Assembly (NCBI RefSeq): GCF_008312885.1
Contig: NZ_VSSO01000001.1
Location: forward strand, 434,001-498,000
DNA length: 64,000 bases
Direction: 5' to 3'
Source: Lolliginicoccus suaedae
Lineage (GTDB): Bacteria > Actinomycetota > Actinomycetes > Mycobacteriales > Mycobacteriaceae
Part shown: piece by piece, positions 26,061 through 35,036 of the stretch
Layout of the letters: every line of letters begins with the position of its first letter
Position numbering within the stretch: the first letter of the stretch is position 1
The notes under the pieces: generated by a model
Database searches by the model: none
What the model saw: only the letters and a program-made list of their open reading frames with translations
What the model was told of the DNA's origin: nothing
Program-made: the position numbers and the translations under genes

Positions 26061-26331
26061 GCCCGTTGAGCAGGAACCAGAAGATCACGATGCCGACGAG
26101 CGCCATGCCCATGCCTGCCACAGCGCCGATCGTGGCCTTGCGGATGCCTGATGCCCCGTCGCGCGCCAGCGGCAGTACCAGAGCTACCAGGGCGCCCAGT
26201 AGTGCCATCGCGCCGAGCTGCGCGGGCATGATCCAGTTCTCGGTCCGTGCCCCGTCGAGGAAGTAGGCCGACAGAGGCAGGCTGAGGATCCCCAGCGCGA
26301 GGAGGAGGGCCAGGGCGGGCAGTCGCTTCAC
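26047..26331 (-). CDS. Small three-TM membrane protein
   Basis: A 94-residue protein with three hydrophobic segments (LALLLALGILSLPLSAYFL, LGAMALLGALVALVLPLA, GAVAGMGMALVGIVIFWFLL). No motif gives a function. Its final codons overlap the AlkD-like gene on the other strand by 14 bp. Confidence 0.65.
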   Translation of the reverse strand: MKRLPALALLLALGILSLPLSAYFLDGARTENWIMPAQLGAMALLGALVALVLPLARDGASGIRKATIGAVAGMGMALVGIVIFWFLLNGLSGA

Positions 26332-26368
26332 TCCCCCAGCCTAGGCCTCCGGGCTAGGCCCCCCCGGA

Positions 26369-27985
26369 CTACGCCTCGGTGCCGAGGACTCCCCCAGCGA
26401 GGGACGTACCGGTCAGGTCGAGGATCTCATCGATCCAGCCGATGATCCCCTTGGCCGAGCCGATGTTCTGCGGGGGATGCCGGACGAGAGTGTCGCGCAG
26501 GATGAGGCGGTCGAAGTCCACGTGGATGGGATCATTCCTCGGCGATCCATCCGGGTCGCGAAAGCGCACTCCCGCAGCGCGCATGGTGTGGATGGATTCC
26601 TGGGCGAGGATGCCGTAGCCCACCGTGGTGGGGTGCACGCCGTCGAGAGAGAACAGGCCCCCCGCAGCACGCCCGCCGTGCCCATCCGCGGCGAGAAACC
26701 TCGTGGTCAGTGGCGGGTCGAGTGCTGCTAGCGCACCAGGAAGCTCGTACCCGGTCCACCACTGCGGGCGCGCGGAAGGATCCTCATGGAATCGGCGGGA
26801 GGCGAGGTTGTCGAGCAAGGCGGCGGTATCGAGGAGCAGCCAGTCCCTGCCATCGGCTCGCGCCTCGCGGACGATCGATTCGATGTGGTCGTTGTAGGCG
26901 TCGATGGCGTAATCGATCGCGCGGGCCTGTGCCCCGCTGAGGTGCTTGTCCCGATGGCTGCTGAACGTCGATTCCCCCACCCACGGATACACGTAGTGGT
27001 CGAAGTACCGCGAGCGGGGGCCGATCTTGCCACCGATGCCATTGGTGATCGGCGCGATGGTCACATGTGGGACGGTGCACAGGATGACGTGGCGCGCGTT
27101 GATGGTATGCACCTGCTCGATCATCTCGTCGTATTCCTGCCGGAAGTGCTCCGGCGTCCACACGGTGTATTGGCTCTTGGCGCCAAGCTGATCGAAGCCG
27201 GGCCCTGACCACCTCACTTCCAGGTTGGTGGCGGCCTTGAGGGCATTGTTGGCGCCGAGGAAAACGATGAGGGTCTCGATGCCGGCTTCCGTCGTGGTCT
27301 TGTGCTGCTCCCCCAGTGCCCTGGCCGCGTCGAAGAGTGTCATCCCCCGCTGCTCCGTCGTCGCTCGCGGATACACCCGCAGAGCGGCCCGCAACGCGGC
27401 GTGCTCCACCTGCTGCGCGAGGAGATCGTTGCCCGGCGGATTTCCCGCCAGCACCGCGGCGCATCGGTCATATGTCCATTCGAGGCTGTCGCGCAGGTCC
27501 CAGCCGAACATCGACAGGTTGTGGTTGATCGGCCCGGGCGGCGGCTCGATGCTGCCGGGGCCACGTTCCCAATAGTCCTCCACCTGAGCCATCCACGAGT
27601 GAACAGTGAATGGCGCCAGCGGCAGGTCCCACCAGTCCAGCCGCGCCCCATGCTTGTCCTCGAGCACGCGCAGCAGGTACTCCAGGTTCATCGGCAGGCC
27701 GCCGTGGCCGCGGTAGCGCGGAAACCGGAAGGACCGCTGCCAGCCGAGCTCGCGCGCGATGATCGCCGGGTACGACAGGTCAGTGTTGTGGATGGCGAAG
27801 CTCTGGAAGCCTTGCGACAGCGAATCGCCGATCACGACGAGCCGATGCGGCGGGGTGCCCGATCTCGTGGATGCCACCGTCGCGGGCAGGGGGATGCCCA
27901 GCGTGGGGTCGGTCGCAGGCTCGCGCGGACCACTCTCCGCACGATCGATCACGGATCGGGGTGTTCCCTCGGGAAACAGGATCAC
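26369..27985 (-). CDS. SGNH/GDSL hydrolase family protein
   Basis: A 538-residue protein without a signal peptide. Block I is IGDSLSQGF (nucleophile Ser), block III is LGANNALKA and block V is DGVHPTTVGYG, which brings the Asp/His pair, so the SGNH triad is complete. It is about twice the length of a minimal GDSL domain; a 150-residue insertion (from about 90, with WWDLPLAPFTVHSW and the CAAVLAGNPPGNDLL region) separates blocks. Family members hydrolyse esters of lipids, sugars or cell-wall acetyl groups. A single gene between the small membrane protein and the YdcF-type gene. Confidence 0.82.
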   Translation of the reverse strand: MILFPEGTPRSVIDRAESGPREPATDPTLGIPLPATVASTRSGTPPHRLVVIGDSLSQGFQSFAIHNTDLSYPAIIARELGWQRSFRFPRYRGHGGLPMNLEYLLRVLEDKHGARLDWWDLPLAPFTVHSWMAQVEDYWERGPGSIEPPPGPINHNLSMFGWDLRDSLEWTYDRCAAVLAGNPPGNDLLAQQVEHAALRAALRVYPRATTEQRGMTLFDAARALGEQHKTTTEAGIETLIVFLGANNALKAATNLEVRWSGPGFDQLGAKSQYTVWTPEHFRQEYDEMIEQVHTINARHVILCTVPHVTIAPITNGIGGKIGPRSRYFDHYVYPWVGESTFSSHRDKHLSGAQARAIDYAIDAYNDHIESIVREARADGRDWLLLDTAALLDNLASRRFHEDPSARPQWWTGYELPGALAALDPPLTTRFLAADGHGGRAAGGLFSLDGVHPTTVGYGILAQESIHTMRAAGVRFRDPDGSPRNDPIHVDFDRLILRDTLVRHPPQNIGSAKGIIGWIDEILDLTGTSLAGGVLGTEA

Positions 27986-28039
27986 GGCGGGCCTCCCGTC
28001 GGCTGGGACGGTTCTTCACTCATTGTGCGCCGGGCGGGG

Positions 28040-29062
28040 CTATTGCACGGGCTCTAGTGACCCACTGGCGCCGGTGAGCGTGGTGAGCAGGTCCGCGGCC
28101 GGTGAATCACCGGAGCCGGTGTGCGTGGCGGGAGGAGGTGGGGCTTGCTTGCTCTTGGGGATCCCGGCAGCACGCGTGGCTTCGAGCCGGATGCCCGCTT
28201 GCTGTGCCTTGGTGTAGGGAGCCAGGAACGCCGCGAGCTCGGTATCGGTCGTGGTGGTCCCCGCGACGAGGGTGCCTGTGGCGGCGAAATTGGCTGCGGC
28301 CCGCCGGACGTGGCTCGGTGACGTCACCAGGACGACATCCTCGATCCCTGCTTGCTGCAGCAGCCTGGTGGTGTTCTGCGCGTTGGCCACCGTCGAGGTC
28401 GAGCGATCCTCGGTGGTGATCCTCGATGCCGGTACCCCGTGGTCGAGCAGCCATTGCTGCATCGCGGCCGCCTCGATGATCCCCCGCTTCGGGGCGCCGC
28501 CGGTGACGTAGATCGGGGCGCCGGGATTGGCGTAGGCCTGCGCGAGGCCAGCGGTGAGGCGCTTGATCAGCTCGGGTGCCATCGTGCCGTCATCGCGGAG
28601 GCCGTGGCCGAGAATGACGATCGCGACCGGCGATGCTTCCACGACAGCGGGCGAGGTGGAAGGCACGATCCGGGCGGCCGCGTCGACGCCGTTGATGACA
28701 TCACGTGCCGTCTGGGCGAAGGGCGGATCGATGTCCGCGAGGCGGCCGAGTGCCGCGTCACGGGTGACGGCATCGTTGGCCTGCTCGGCCCAGATCGCTT
28801 GCAATGCCAGCGCTTCCGCATCGTTCGGCGTGATCGCGAGCACCCGCTCGAGAGCGGCGAGCCCGGTGATCGCGTCGTGCGCCGCGAACCGGGCTTGCGC
28901 GGAGTTGTAGAAGGTGGCGGCATCGGCCTCGGTCGCTGCGTTGATGACCCTGACCGGGCCGGCAGCTTCGATCGGCGCGCCCGGCTGGGCAGCGATGGTG
29001 AGGCTGGCAGTGGCCGAGAGCAGCACCAGGCTGAGGGTGCTGGCGCGGGCAAGCGAGATCAT
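28040..29062 (-). CDS. Secreted YdcF/ElyC-type (DUF218) protein with helical N-terminal domain
   Basis: A 340-residue protein with a signal peptide (about 1-25). Residues 45-110 form TPR-like helices ([25 protein letters not shown]). The DUF218 domain follows (about 145-265), with [59 protein letters not shown] and [13 protein letters not shown]218 proteins such as SanA, ElyC and YdcF act in envelope integrity and lipid-carrier metabolism in other bacteria. The C-terminus is proline-rich and disordered. It is divergent from the LLM oxidoreductase gene, 110 bp apart. Confidence 0.83.
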   Translation of the reverse strand: MISLARASTLSLVLLSATASLTIAAQPGAPIEAAGPVRVINAATEADAATFYNSAQARFAAHDAITGLAALERVLAITPNDAEALALQAIWAEQANDAVTRDAALGRLADIDPPFAQTARDVINGVDAAARIVPSTSPAVVEASPVAIVILGHGLRDDGTMAPELIKRLTAGLAQAYANPGAPIYVTGGAPKRGIIEAAAMQQWLLDHGVPASRITTEDRSTSTVANAQNTTRLLQQAGIEDVVLVTSPSHVRRAAANFAATGTLVAGTTTTDTELAAFLAPYTKAQQAGIRLEATRAAGIPKSKQAPPPPATHTGSGDSPAADLLTTLTGASGSLEPVQ

Positions 29063-29172
29063 GGGGCCACGCTATTCGGCAAGGCGCGGGCCGGAGTGTC
29101 CTCCGGCAGCGTCTCGGTAACGATGTCGCGCGGAGCGGAAATACTCTGGCTAGCAGCGTCGTTGCACCAAGC

Positions 29173-30165
29173 GTGCCGATCTCCATACTTGACCTCGCAT
29201 CGATCGCCGACAATGAAACCGCCCGTGACAGCTTCGCGGCCAGCGTCGAGATGGCGCAGCACGCCGAGAAGTGGGGCTACGAACGGATCTGGTACGCCGA
29301 GCACCACAACATGAAGTCCATCGCGTCCTCCGCTACCAGCGTGCTCATCGGCCATATCGCGGCGCATACCTCGACGATCCGACTCGGCGCGGGCGGGGTC
29401 ATGCTGCCCAACCATTCGCCGCTGGTGATCGCGGAGCAGTTCGGGACGCTCGCCACCCTGCATCCGGGCCGCATCGACCTCGGGCTCGGTCGCGCGCCGG
29501 GCACGGACCAGAAGACGCTGCGGGCCCTGCACCGCTCCCCCTCGTCGGCGGACAGCTTTCCCCACGATGTGCTCGAGCTGCAGGGCTATTTGTCCGACGA
29601 GTCCACGATCCCCGGCGTGGAGGCCATCCCCGGCAAGGGAACCCATGTCCCCCTCTACATCCTCGGCTCGTCGCTGTTTGGTGCCCGGCTCGCGGCGGCG
29701 CTCGGACTGCCGTATGCCTTCGCGTCGCACTTCGCCCCTGATGCCCTCGAGGCCGCGGTCGCGGCGTACCGGCGCGAGTTCCAGCCATCCCGGCAGCTCG
29801 AGCACCCCTACGTGATCGCTGGGGTGAACGTGATCGCCGCCGACAGCCAGCGCGACGCGATGCGCCTGTTCGAGGATGCCCAGCGCTTCCGGGTGACCCG
29901 CCTCGTTGGCAAGGGACGGTCGTTCACGCGCGAGGAGGCGGATCTGCTGCTCGATTCGCCCGCGGGCCAGCAAGTCCGCCAGATGGGCCGCTACTCCGCC
30001 GTCGGTACTGCATCCGAGGTTGCTCAGTACCTCGATGAGTTCACCGGCCATGCCGCCGCTGACGAGCTGATCGTGCTCTCCGCTGCCACCGACCGCGACG
30101 CGCGGCTACGGTCGCTGGAGATCCTGTCCGAGGTCAGCGGGCTGGATAGCGTCGCTTCGCGCTAG
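29173..30165 (+). CDS. LLM-class flavin-dependent oxidoreductase
   Basis: A 330-residue luciferase-like TIM-barrel protein starting at [58 protein letters not shown] and [14 protein letters not shown] are the hallmarks of this family, which uses FMN or F420 bound in the barrel. The C-terminal region has [21 protein letters not shown]. Substrate unknown; related proteins are often called MsnO8-type or alkanal monooxygenase-like. Its 3' end overlaps the SRPBCC gene on the other strand by 32 bp. Confidence 0.87.
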   Translation: MPISILDLASIADNETARDSFAASVEMAQHAEKWGYERIWYAEHHNMKSIASSATSVLIGHIAAHTSTIRLGAGGVMLPNHSPLVIAEQFGTLATLHPGRIDLGLGRAPGTDQKTLRALHRSPSSADSFPHDVLELQGYLSDESTIPGVEAIPGKGTHVPLYILGSSLFGARLAAALGLPYAFASHFAPDALEAAVAAYRREFQPSRQLEHPYVIAGVNVIAADSQRDAMRLFEDAQRFRVTRLVGKGRSFTREEADLLLDSPAGQQVRQMGRYSAVGTASEVAQYLDEFTGHAAADELIVLSAATDRDARLRSLEILSEVSGLDSVASR

Positions 30166-30826
30166 CGAGCGCCTTGATGGTGAGCAGCATTTTCCTGCTC
30201 ATCACGAAACTGATGGGCTCCAGCAGCATCCGGCCAAAAGCCAGACGGCTTGCCATCGTGTCACCATGCGAGCTGCCGCCGCGCTCGATGAGCCTCGTTC
30301 GGCCACCGCTGACGGGCACCAGCTGGAACCCCCAGAGGGTGGCATCGTTCGAGCTCGCGTCGAAGGCGAACAGCACCAGGTGGCTCTGCGCGTCGATCAG
30401 CGCGACAGGCATGGGCGGCGCCTTCGGATGCAGCCGGATCGCATCCCCCACCTCGAGGTGCTGGAACTGCGGCAGGATCGCGTGCGCGTTCGTGATGCGG
30501 CAGCCGACCAGGTTCTCGAGCGCTTGATAGCTGTAGAAGCCCCCGCGGCCCTGGCCGATCTGCACGATCCAGGGCCATACGTCGCGCGGCGTCGCATCGA
30601 TCGTCACACCGTGGGTGTAGGTCCAGTTCGGATTCGCTAGGAGCTCATCGCCCGGATAGGCCTGTTGCCGCTCGGCTTCCGTGGTCCCCCAGGTGGTCCG
30701 CCACCTCCGGAGCGGGCGCCCCAGCAGGACGTGGATCTTCACCAGGGCGATGGCGGCGAACGTCTCGATGGCAGCTCGCGCCGCGCGACGGACCGGGCCG
30801 ATGCTGCTGCGGCGATGGGGATTCAT
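30134..30826 (-). CDS. SRPBCC-family protein
   Basis: A 230-residue protein. After a basic helical N-terminus with a possible hydrophobic anchor ([22 protein letters not shown]), residues about 70-215 form the helix-grip fold: [36 protein letters not shown], the glycine/aromatic loop, [22 protein letters not shown] and a long C-terminal helix. Such folds hold hydrophobic ligands in a cavity. The family version with [18 protein letters not shown] is widespread in actinomycetes and of unknown role. Overlaps the LLM gene end by 32 bp. Confidence 0.78.
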   Translation of the reverse strand: MNPHRRSSIGPVRRAARAAIETFAAIALVKIHVLLGRPLRRWRTTWGTTEAERQQAYPGDELLANPNWTYTHGVTIDATPRDVWPWIVQIGQGRGGFYSYQALENLVGCRITNAHAILPQFQHLEVGDAIRLHPKAPPMPVALIDAQSHLVLFAFDASSNDATLWGFQLVPVSGGRTRLIERGGSSHGDTMASRLAFGRMLLEPISFVMSRKMLLTIKALASAKRRYPAR

Positions 30827-30917
30827 GGTTCAAGAATGGACCCCGCGCGCGGAGCGGGCTAGGACCGGGCGGCCCTTGGCCAAGGGCCGAAAGCTACTTT
30901 CGGTGGTGCCTTTAGCG

Positions 30918-31394
30918 ATGTGGATGATCGAGGATCTCGAGCCATTCCCGGACGCTCCGTGCGTGGGCGAGGTGTGCGAGCCGTCCACCTACTGGGCCAC
31001 GCCCGGCATACTGGAGGTTCCGGACGAGATGATCTGCGAGATCACGGCATTCGTCGAGGAAGTGACAGTGCGCGGGCAGACGGAACGCGTCGCGCACCTC
31101 GGCGAGGGTTTCACGACGATGGTCCCCGAGAGCCTCAACGCGATAGGCGAAACGACTCTTGCCGGATGCCTGGTCTGGGATCGCTACCTGTGGCTGGACT
31201 ACCGCACGCAGCCGACAGGCAGGGTGCGGGTTGCTGAGCGAGCATCGCTGTGCCGACGAGCAGTTCGCGCGCCCACTGGGCCTCCCGGCTGGCATAGCGT
31301 GCGCCACGTGGGTCCGGCGAGACGGCTTCGTGGCGCACGCGTCTCCGACGACTATGAGGTGGTCTCCCACGCCTTGCTCGTATCGCTGGTGTGA
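30918..31394 (+). CDS. Hypothetical protein, possibly with compensating frameshifts
   Basis: A 158-residue product beginning MWMIEDLEPFPDAPCVGEVCEP; no family recognised. Codon third positions are strongly GC-biased from the start to about 31220, but between about 31220 and 31335 the best bias is in the next frame, which reads GLLSEHRCADEQFARPLG and then WVRRDGFVAHAS. The last stretch (SDDYEVVSHALLVSLV) is good again in the first frame. This pattern would fit one insertion and one deletion about 110 bp apart, or a sequencing error. The start is uncertain; an ATG at 30825 in the same frame overlaps the divergent SRPBCC start. Confidence 0.4.
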   Translation: MWMIEDLEPFPDAPCVGEVCEPSTYWATPGILEVPDEMICEITAFVEEVTVRGQTERVAHLGEGFTTMVPESLNAIGETTLAGCLVWDRYLWLDYRTQPTGRVRVAERASLCRRAVRAPTGPPGWHSVRHVGPARRLRGARVSDDYEVVSHALLVSLV

Positions 31395-31417
31395 GCGCAC
31401 AGCTCCCCCGCACCCAC

Positions 31418-31480
31418 CCCGGAAGTGTTACCGAATGCACCCTCTTGCTCGCGAGACTGGGTGCAAAACCTCGCACAACC
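31418..31480. repeat. Intergenic structured element, copy A
   Basis: This stretch shares about 60 bp with 47144-47202. Conserved blocks are CGGAAGTG(T/C)TAC at one end and GGGTGCAAA(A/G)CCTCGCACAAC at the other. Between them copy A has TGCACCC...GGGTGCA, a 7-bp perfect stem, around the 8-bp palindrome CTCGCGAG. It lies between two convergent genes, directly 3' of the DoxX gene. The conserved stem with changed bases suggests a structured RNA or terminator. Confidence 0.6.
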
Positions 31481-31517
31481 GGCGTCGGGGGCTACCCCCC
31501 AGCGCATCCCGCCCCAG

Positions 31518-31877
31518 CTAGACCAGGTACGAGCCGACGAAGACCGCGACCGAGAGAGCGAGCATCCCGAGGCAGTTGAACCAGAAGACGCTGCCGAGGA
31601 ATCGCGCCCGGATGTGGGAGTAGGCCGCCGCGAGGAAGTAGCCGATGACCGCGGCATTGGTGGCGGCGGCGATGCCGGGATGCGCCAGTCCGACGAGCAG
31701 CCCGGCCGTGGCGAGCACCTTGATGTACACCAGCGTCCATCCCCACTCGAGTGGGAACCCGACGCCGTCGAGGCAGTCGGTGACGAACCGTGGTGGCCGG
31801 ATGGAGATCAGGGCGTCGCCCAGCAGGATGGCGGCGAGCAGCACGGTGGGCCACAGGGGATCCGGTACGTCGAACAT
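31518..31877 (-). CDS. DoxX-family membrane protein
   Basis: A 119-residue protein with four hydrophobic helices (TVLLAAILLGDALISI, LVYIKVLATAGLLVGLA, NAAVIGYFLAAAYSHI, FWFNCLGMLALSVAVFVGSYL). This is the DoxX/DUF4267-like size and order. AGGAGG stands 5 bases before the ATG, which fixes the start. Relatives are linked to thiol redox or membrane quinone partners, but the subfamily is uncharacterised. It lies 40 bp downstream of the acyl-CoA synthetase fusion on the same strand and may be the last gene of that operon. Confidence 0.72.
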   Translation of the reverse strand: MFDVPDPLWPTVLLAAILLGDALISIRPPRFVTDCLDGVGFPLEWGWTLVYIKVLATAGLLVGLAHPGIAAATNAAVIGYFLAAAYSHIRARFLGSVFWFNCLGMLALSVAVFVGSYLV

Positions 31878-31917
31878 TGCTCCTCCTGGTCTCCGTGCGG
31901 TCTCCCAGCAAACCCGA

Positions 31918-34011
31918 CTACGGTCGTGCGAGCTCGCTCTTGAGAATCTTGCCGGTGGTGTTGCGGGGCAGCGCGTCGAGGAACTCCACATCACGGGGCA
32001 CCTTGTAGCGCGCGAGCCGGGAGCGCACGAGGTCCTTGATGTCGTCGGCGGTGATCTCGTGGCCATCCCGCGGGACGATGAATGCCCGGAGGCGCTGTCC
32101 GAACTCGTCGTCTGCAGCTCCCACGCATGCGACCTCGGCGACGGCGGTGTGGCTGGCGATGACGTCCTCGACCTCGCGGGGGTAGACGTTCTCCCCGCCG
32201 GAGACGATCATCTCGTCGTCGCGCCCGAGGACGTGCAGACGGCCTGCCTCGTCGAACTGGCCGACGTCGCCGGTCGCCATGAGACCGCCGATGCGTTCCT
32301 TGTCGCCGCCGCCGGTGTATCCCTCGAAGAACTGGGCGTTGCCGACGAAGATGCGACCAGTCTCGCCCTGCCGGACCTCGTTGCCCGTGTCGTCGAGAAG
32401 TCGCACGGTGGTGCCTCGGGTCGGTCGCCCAGCGGTGCCCGGTGCCGCGCGCAGATCTCGTGGGGTGGCGATCGTTGCGTAGGCGACCTCGGTGGATCCG
32501 TAGAGGTTGTAGAGGGTGTCGCCGAAGGCATCCATCCAACGGGTGGCGAGGTCGCCCGGGAGCGCGGAGCCCGACACCGCGACCACGCGGAGGGAGGAGG
32601 TGTCGTAGCGGTCACGAACCTTGTCGGGCAGTTCCAGGATTCGCTGGAGCATCACGGGGATCGCGATGAGTGCCTCGCACTGGCAGCGATCGATCTCCGC
32701 GAGCCACGCCTCGGCATCGAACCGGCGCATCATCACCACCGATGCGCCCAGTCCCAGGGCCATGGCAAGGTTCGCGAGCCCCCAGGCGTGGAAGGCCGGC
32801 GCGGCCAGGCCGATGCGCATCCCGGCGCGCAGTGGTATGCGGTCGAGCAGCGCGGCGGGCGCCTCGAGGGTGGGCGCGCCGCTCGCGGCGACGGCACCGC
32901 GGGTGGCTCCGCGGGGCGTGCCGGTCGTGCCGGAGGTCAGGAGGGTGAGCTTGCCGGAGCGTCCCGGAACGGGCGAGCGGTGGCCGTGATGCTGCTCGGC
33001 GAGGGACGCGAGGCTCAGCGCATCGCCAGAGGGCTGCCCATCGTAGGCATCCGCGTCGCTGAGGACCCGCAGCAGATGCTCGGGCTCCTCGCCCACCAGG
33101 CTGTGGAACTCTCTGTCATAGATGAGGGCGCGCACGGGTTCGCGCTGCATCACCTCGCGCAGCTGGGGCCCGGAGAAGCCGGTGTTGAGCAGCAAGGCGT
33201 CCGCCCCGGTCTTCGCCACGGCCGCCAGGGCATCGATGAGGCCCCCGTGATTGCGGGCGAGCACGGCGACGGTGGCGGTCTCGGTGACACCGTGCTGCGC
33301 GAGGCCAGCGGCGATGGCGGTGGTGCGCTCGTTGGTCTCCGCGTAGGTCCGGGTGCCGAACTCGTCGATGACCAGCGTCGATTCAGGAGTGCGGATCGCA
33401 CCCGAAGCGACGACCGTTGCGAGGCTGAGCCCCCAGGTGCGTGCTGCCCACGCGATCCGGACGAGCATGGCGGGCATCATTGGTCGCACGATGCCGCTGC
33501 GCGCGAGGATCCCGGCGTTGACGATCTCCTTGACGGCGCGGCGTGGCAGCGAGGGAGGCGGGGGCTGGGGTGTCGCATGATGCTCGATCTCGGTCTTGGC
33601 GGCCTCGAGCGCATGGCTGAACATCGCATGCACCCTCGGGTACGCGACGAGATCGGCCACCGCTCCGAGCACGCCGGGAGCATCGTAGGAGAAGCGCAGC
33701 GTCACTGCTGTGCGGCCATTGCCGCGAGGCCGCAACCGCAACCGGAAGCGATGATCGACGCCAGTGAAGGCGTTCCATGCGAACTCGCGCGGGGGCGTGC
33801 AGTCGACGATAATGACATCGCCTCCCACCAGTGCGGCGCCGAGCTTCAGGTGGACGCGGTAGCGCGCGTCGAGAGCGGGTTCCTGGCCGTCGCGCGCTGC
33901 GGTGGCGGTCATGCCGGTGCCGACGAACCGTGCGATGCGCGCGGGGTCCGCGAGAGCGTCCCACACGTCCTCCGGCGGAGCATCGATCTCGACTGCTTGC
34001 TCGAACTTCAT
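31918..34011 (-). CDS. SRPBCC domain fused to acyl-CoA synthetase
   Basis: A 697-residue protein. Residues 1 to about 150 are an SRPBCC domain of polyketide-cyclase/CoxG type (FEQAVEIDAPPEDVWDALADPARIARFVG). A proline linker (TPQPPPPSLPRR) leads to an adenylate-forming domain (about 175-697): the phosphate loop LTSGTTGTPRGATRGA, GSTEVAYATIA, ATGDVGQFDEAGRLHVLGRDDEMI, SGGENVYPREVE and the catalytic Lys in RNTTGKILKSEL. It activates a carboxylic acid, probably a fatty acid, to the CoA ester; the SRPBCC part may hold the acyl substrate. The usual Lys of the P-loop (TPKG) is Arg. The ATG overlaps the acyltransferase stop by ATGA. Confidence 0.85.
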   Translation of the reverse strand: MKFEQAVEIDAPPEDVWDALADPARIARFVGTGMTATAARDGQEPALDARYRVHLKLGAALVGGDVIIVDCTPPREFAWNAFTGVDHRFRLRLRPRGNGRTAVTLRFSYDAPGVLGAVADLVAYPRVHAMFSHALEAAKTEIEHHATPQPPPPSLPRRAVKEIVNAGILARSGIVRPMMPAMLVRIAWAARTWGLSLATVVASGAIRTPESTLVIDEFGTRTYAETNERTTAIAAGLAQHGVTETATVAVLARNHGGLIDALAAVAKTGADALLLNTGFSGPQLREVMQREPVRALIYDREFHSLVGEEPEHLLRVLSDADAYDGQPSGDALSLASLAEQHHGHRSPVPGRSGKLTLLTSGTTGTPRGATRGAVAASGAPTLEAPAALLDRIPLRAGMRIGLAAPAFHAWGLANLAMALGLGASVVMMRRFDAEAWLAEIDRCQCEALIAIPVMLQRILELPDKVRDRYDTSSLRVVAVSGSALPGDLATRWMDAFGDTLYNLYGSTEVAYATIATPRDLRAAPGTAGRPTRGTTVRLLDDTGNEVRQGETGRIFVGNAQFFEGYTGGGDKERIGGLMATGDVGQFDEAGRLHVLGRDDEMIVSGGENVYPREVEDVIASHTAVAEVACVGAADDEFGQRLRAFIVPRDGHEITADDIKDLVRSRLARYKVPRDVEFLDALPRNTTGKILKSELARP

Positions 34012-34910
34012 CCGATCACCGGTAGCTTCCGCTCGATCTGCAAGGCAGTGAGCACGTCCTGCATCCGTGCCAGCACATCGTCGTAGACAGCGTCCCAGTC
34101 CGGGTCCTCGCCATGCTCGGCACGCAGATCGATGGGGCGCAGGTACTGGATGACGATCTTCGACGGCAGGGGCACGAACGGCGCGAAGGGTGGCGCGAGG
34201 CCGTAGGGCACCGCGACCATGATGGGAATGGTCTTGAGCCGGAAGATCCGGTCGAAGTGCAGCAATCGAGCGAGCCACTCCCCCCGGGAGAGGAACAGCG
34301 CGGTCTCCTGGCCACCGATGGTCACCTGCGGCACGATCGGCACATCGTGCTTGTGGGCGAGGCGCAGGAAGCCCTTCCGGCCGCCGAAGTCCACCTTGGA
34401 CGACTCCCAGCTTGGCCGGAAAACCTCGTAGTCGCCACCGGGGAAAACCTGCAGCACGGCCCCCTCGGACAGAGCCATATCGGCGTTGTCCGGATCGGCC
34501 TCGACGGTGCCGAAGCGGCGCAGCAGCCACGCGAACGGCGAGTTCAGCACCATCCGGTGCGCCAGCTGGTAGAACGGCCGCTCGGTGCCGAGGTACGAGG
34601 AGATCGCGAGCTGGGAGATGAACACCTCGGGCGATTGGAGGCCGCCGGTGTGGTTGCCGACGATGAGCACGGGGCCCTCGGCGGGAATATGGTGCAGGCC
34701 GCGCACATCAGGGCGGAACCACAGGCTCATCAGCAGCCACAGGCCGGGAAGCAGTTCCCGGATCGAATCCGGATCGCGGGCCTCGAGATCACCGGGGCGG
34801 AACCGCGGCAGGAATCCCGAGAGTGGCCGGGTGACGCTACCTGTTACCCCCTGGCCCAGGGCCCGCGCGGTACCGAGGATTCGCCCAGCTACGGTTTCGC
34901 CGAAGGCCAT
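34008..34910 (-). CDS. Lysophospholipid/glycerolipid acyltransferase family protein
   Basis: A 300-residue PlsC-superfamily protein. Block I reads VGNHTGGLQSPEVF, block III is AVLQVFPGGDYEVFRPSWES, and IVPQVTIGGQE and PFAPFVPLPSKIVIQYLRPID match blocks of the mycobacterial acyltransferase group. The strict HX4D is not kept: His is followed by TGGLQ, with Glu three residues further, as in a subgroup using GNHSGG. It should transfer acyl groups to a glycerolipid or similar alcohol at the membrane. It is coupled by ATGA to the acyl-CoA synthetase fusion, which may supply its donor. Confidence 0.83.
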   Translation of the reverse strand: MAFGETVAGRILGTARALGQGVTGSVTRPLSGFLPRFRPGDLEARDPDSIRELLPGLWLLMSLWFRPDVRGLHHIPAEGPVLIVGNHTGGLQSPEVFISQLAISSYLGTERPFYQLAHRMVLNSPFAWLLRRFGTVEADPDNADMALSEGAVLQVFPGGDYEVFRPSWESSKVDFGGRKGFLRLAHKHDVPIVPQVTIGGQETALFLSRGEWLARLLHFDRIFRLKTIPIMVAVPYGLAPPFAPFVPLPSKIVIQYLRPIDLRAEHGEDPDWDAVYDDVLARMQDVLTALQIERKLPVIG

Positions 34911-35036
34911 CGCGCTCCTCTATCCGGTCCGTGCGCACGCGGGGTAGCGATGGCCCCAGTGTAGGTCGGGGCCGGGGGCGGGCGTCGAGGGTTCGGCGAC
35001 TCCGCTCCTCCTCGCCTAGCCCGGGTGCGACGGGCG

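Noticed and set aside
31645-34086. Long open frame (813 codons) on the plus strand opposite the acyl-CoA synthetase
   Set aside because: It mirrors the third-position GC of the real gene, lacks domain motifs and has arginine/glycine/glutamate-rich composition typical of antisense frames in GC-rich DNA.
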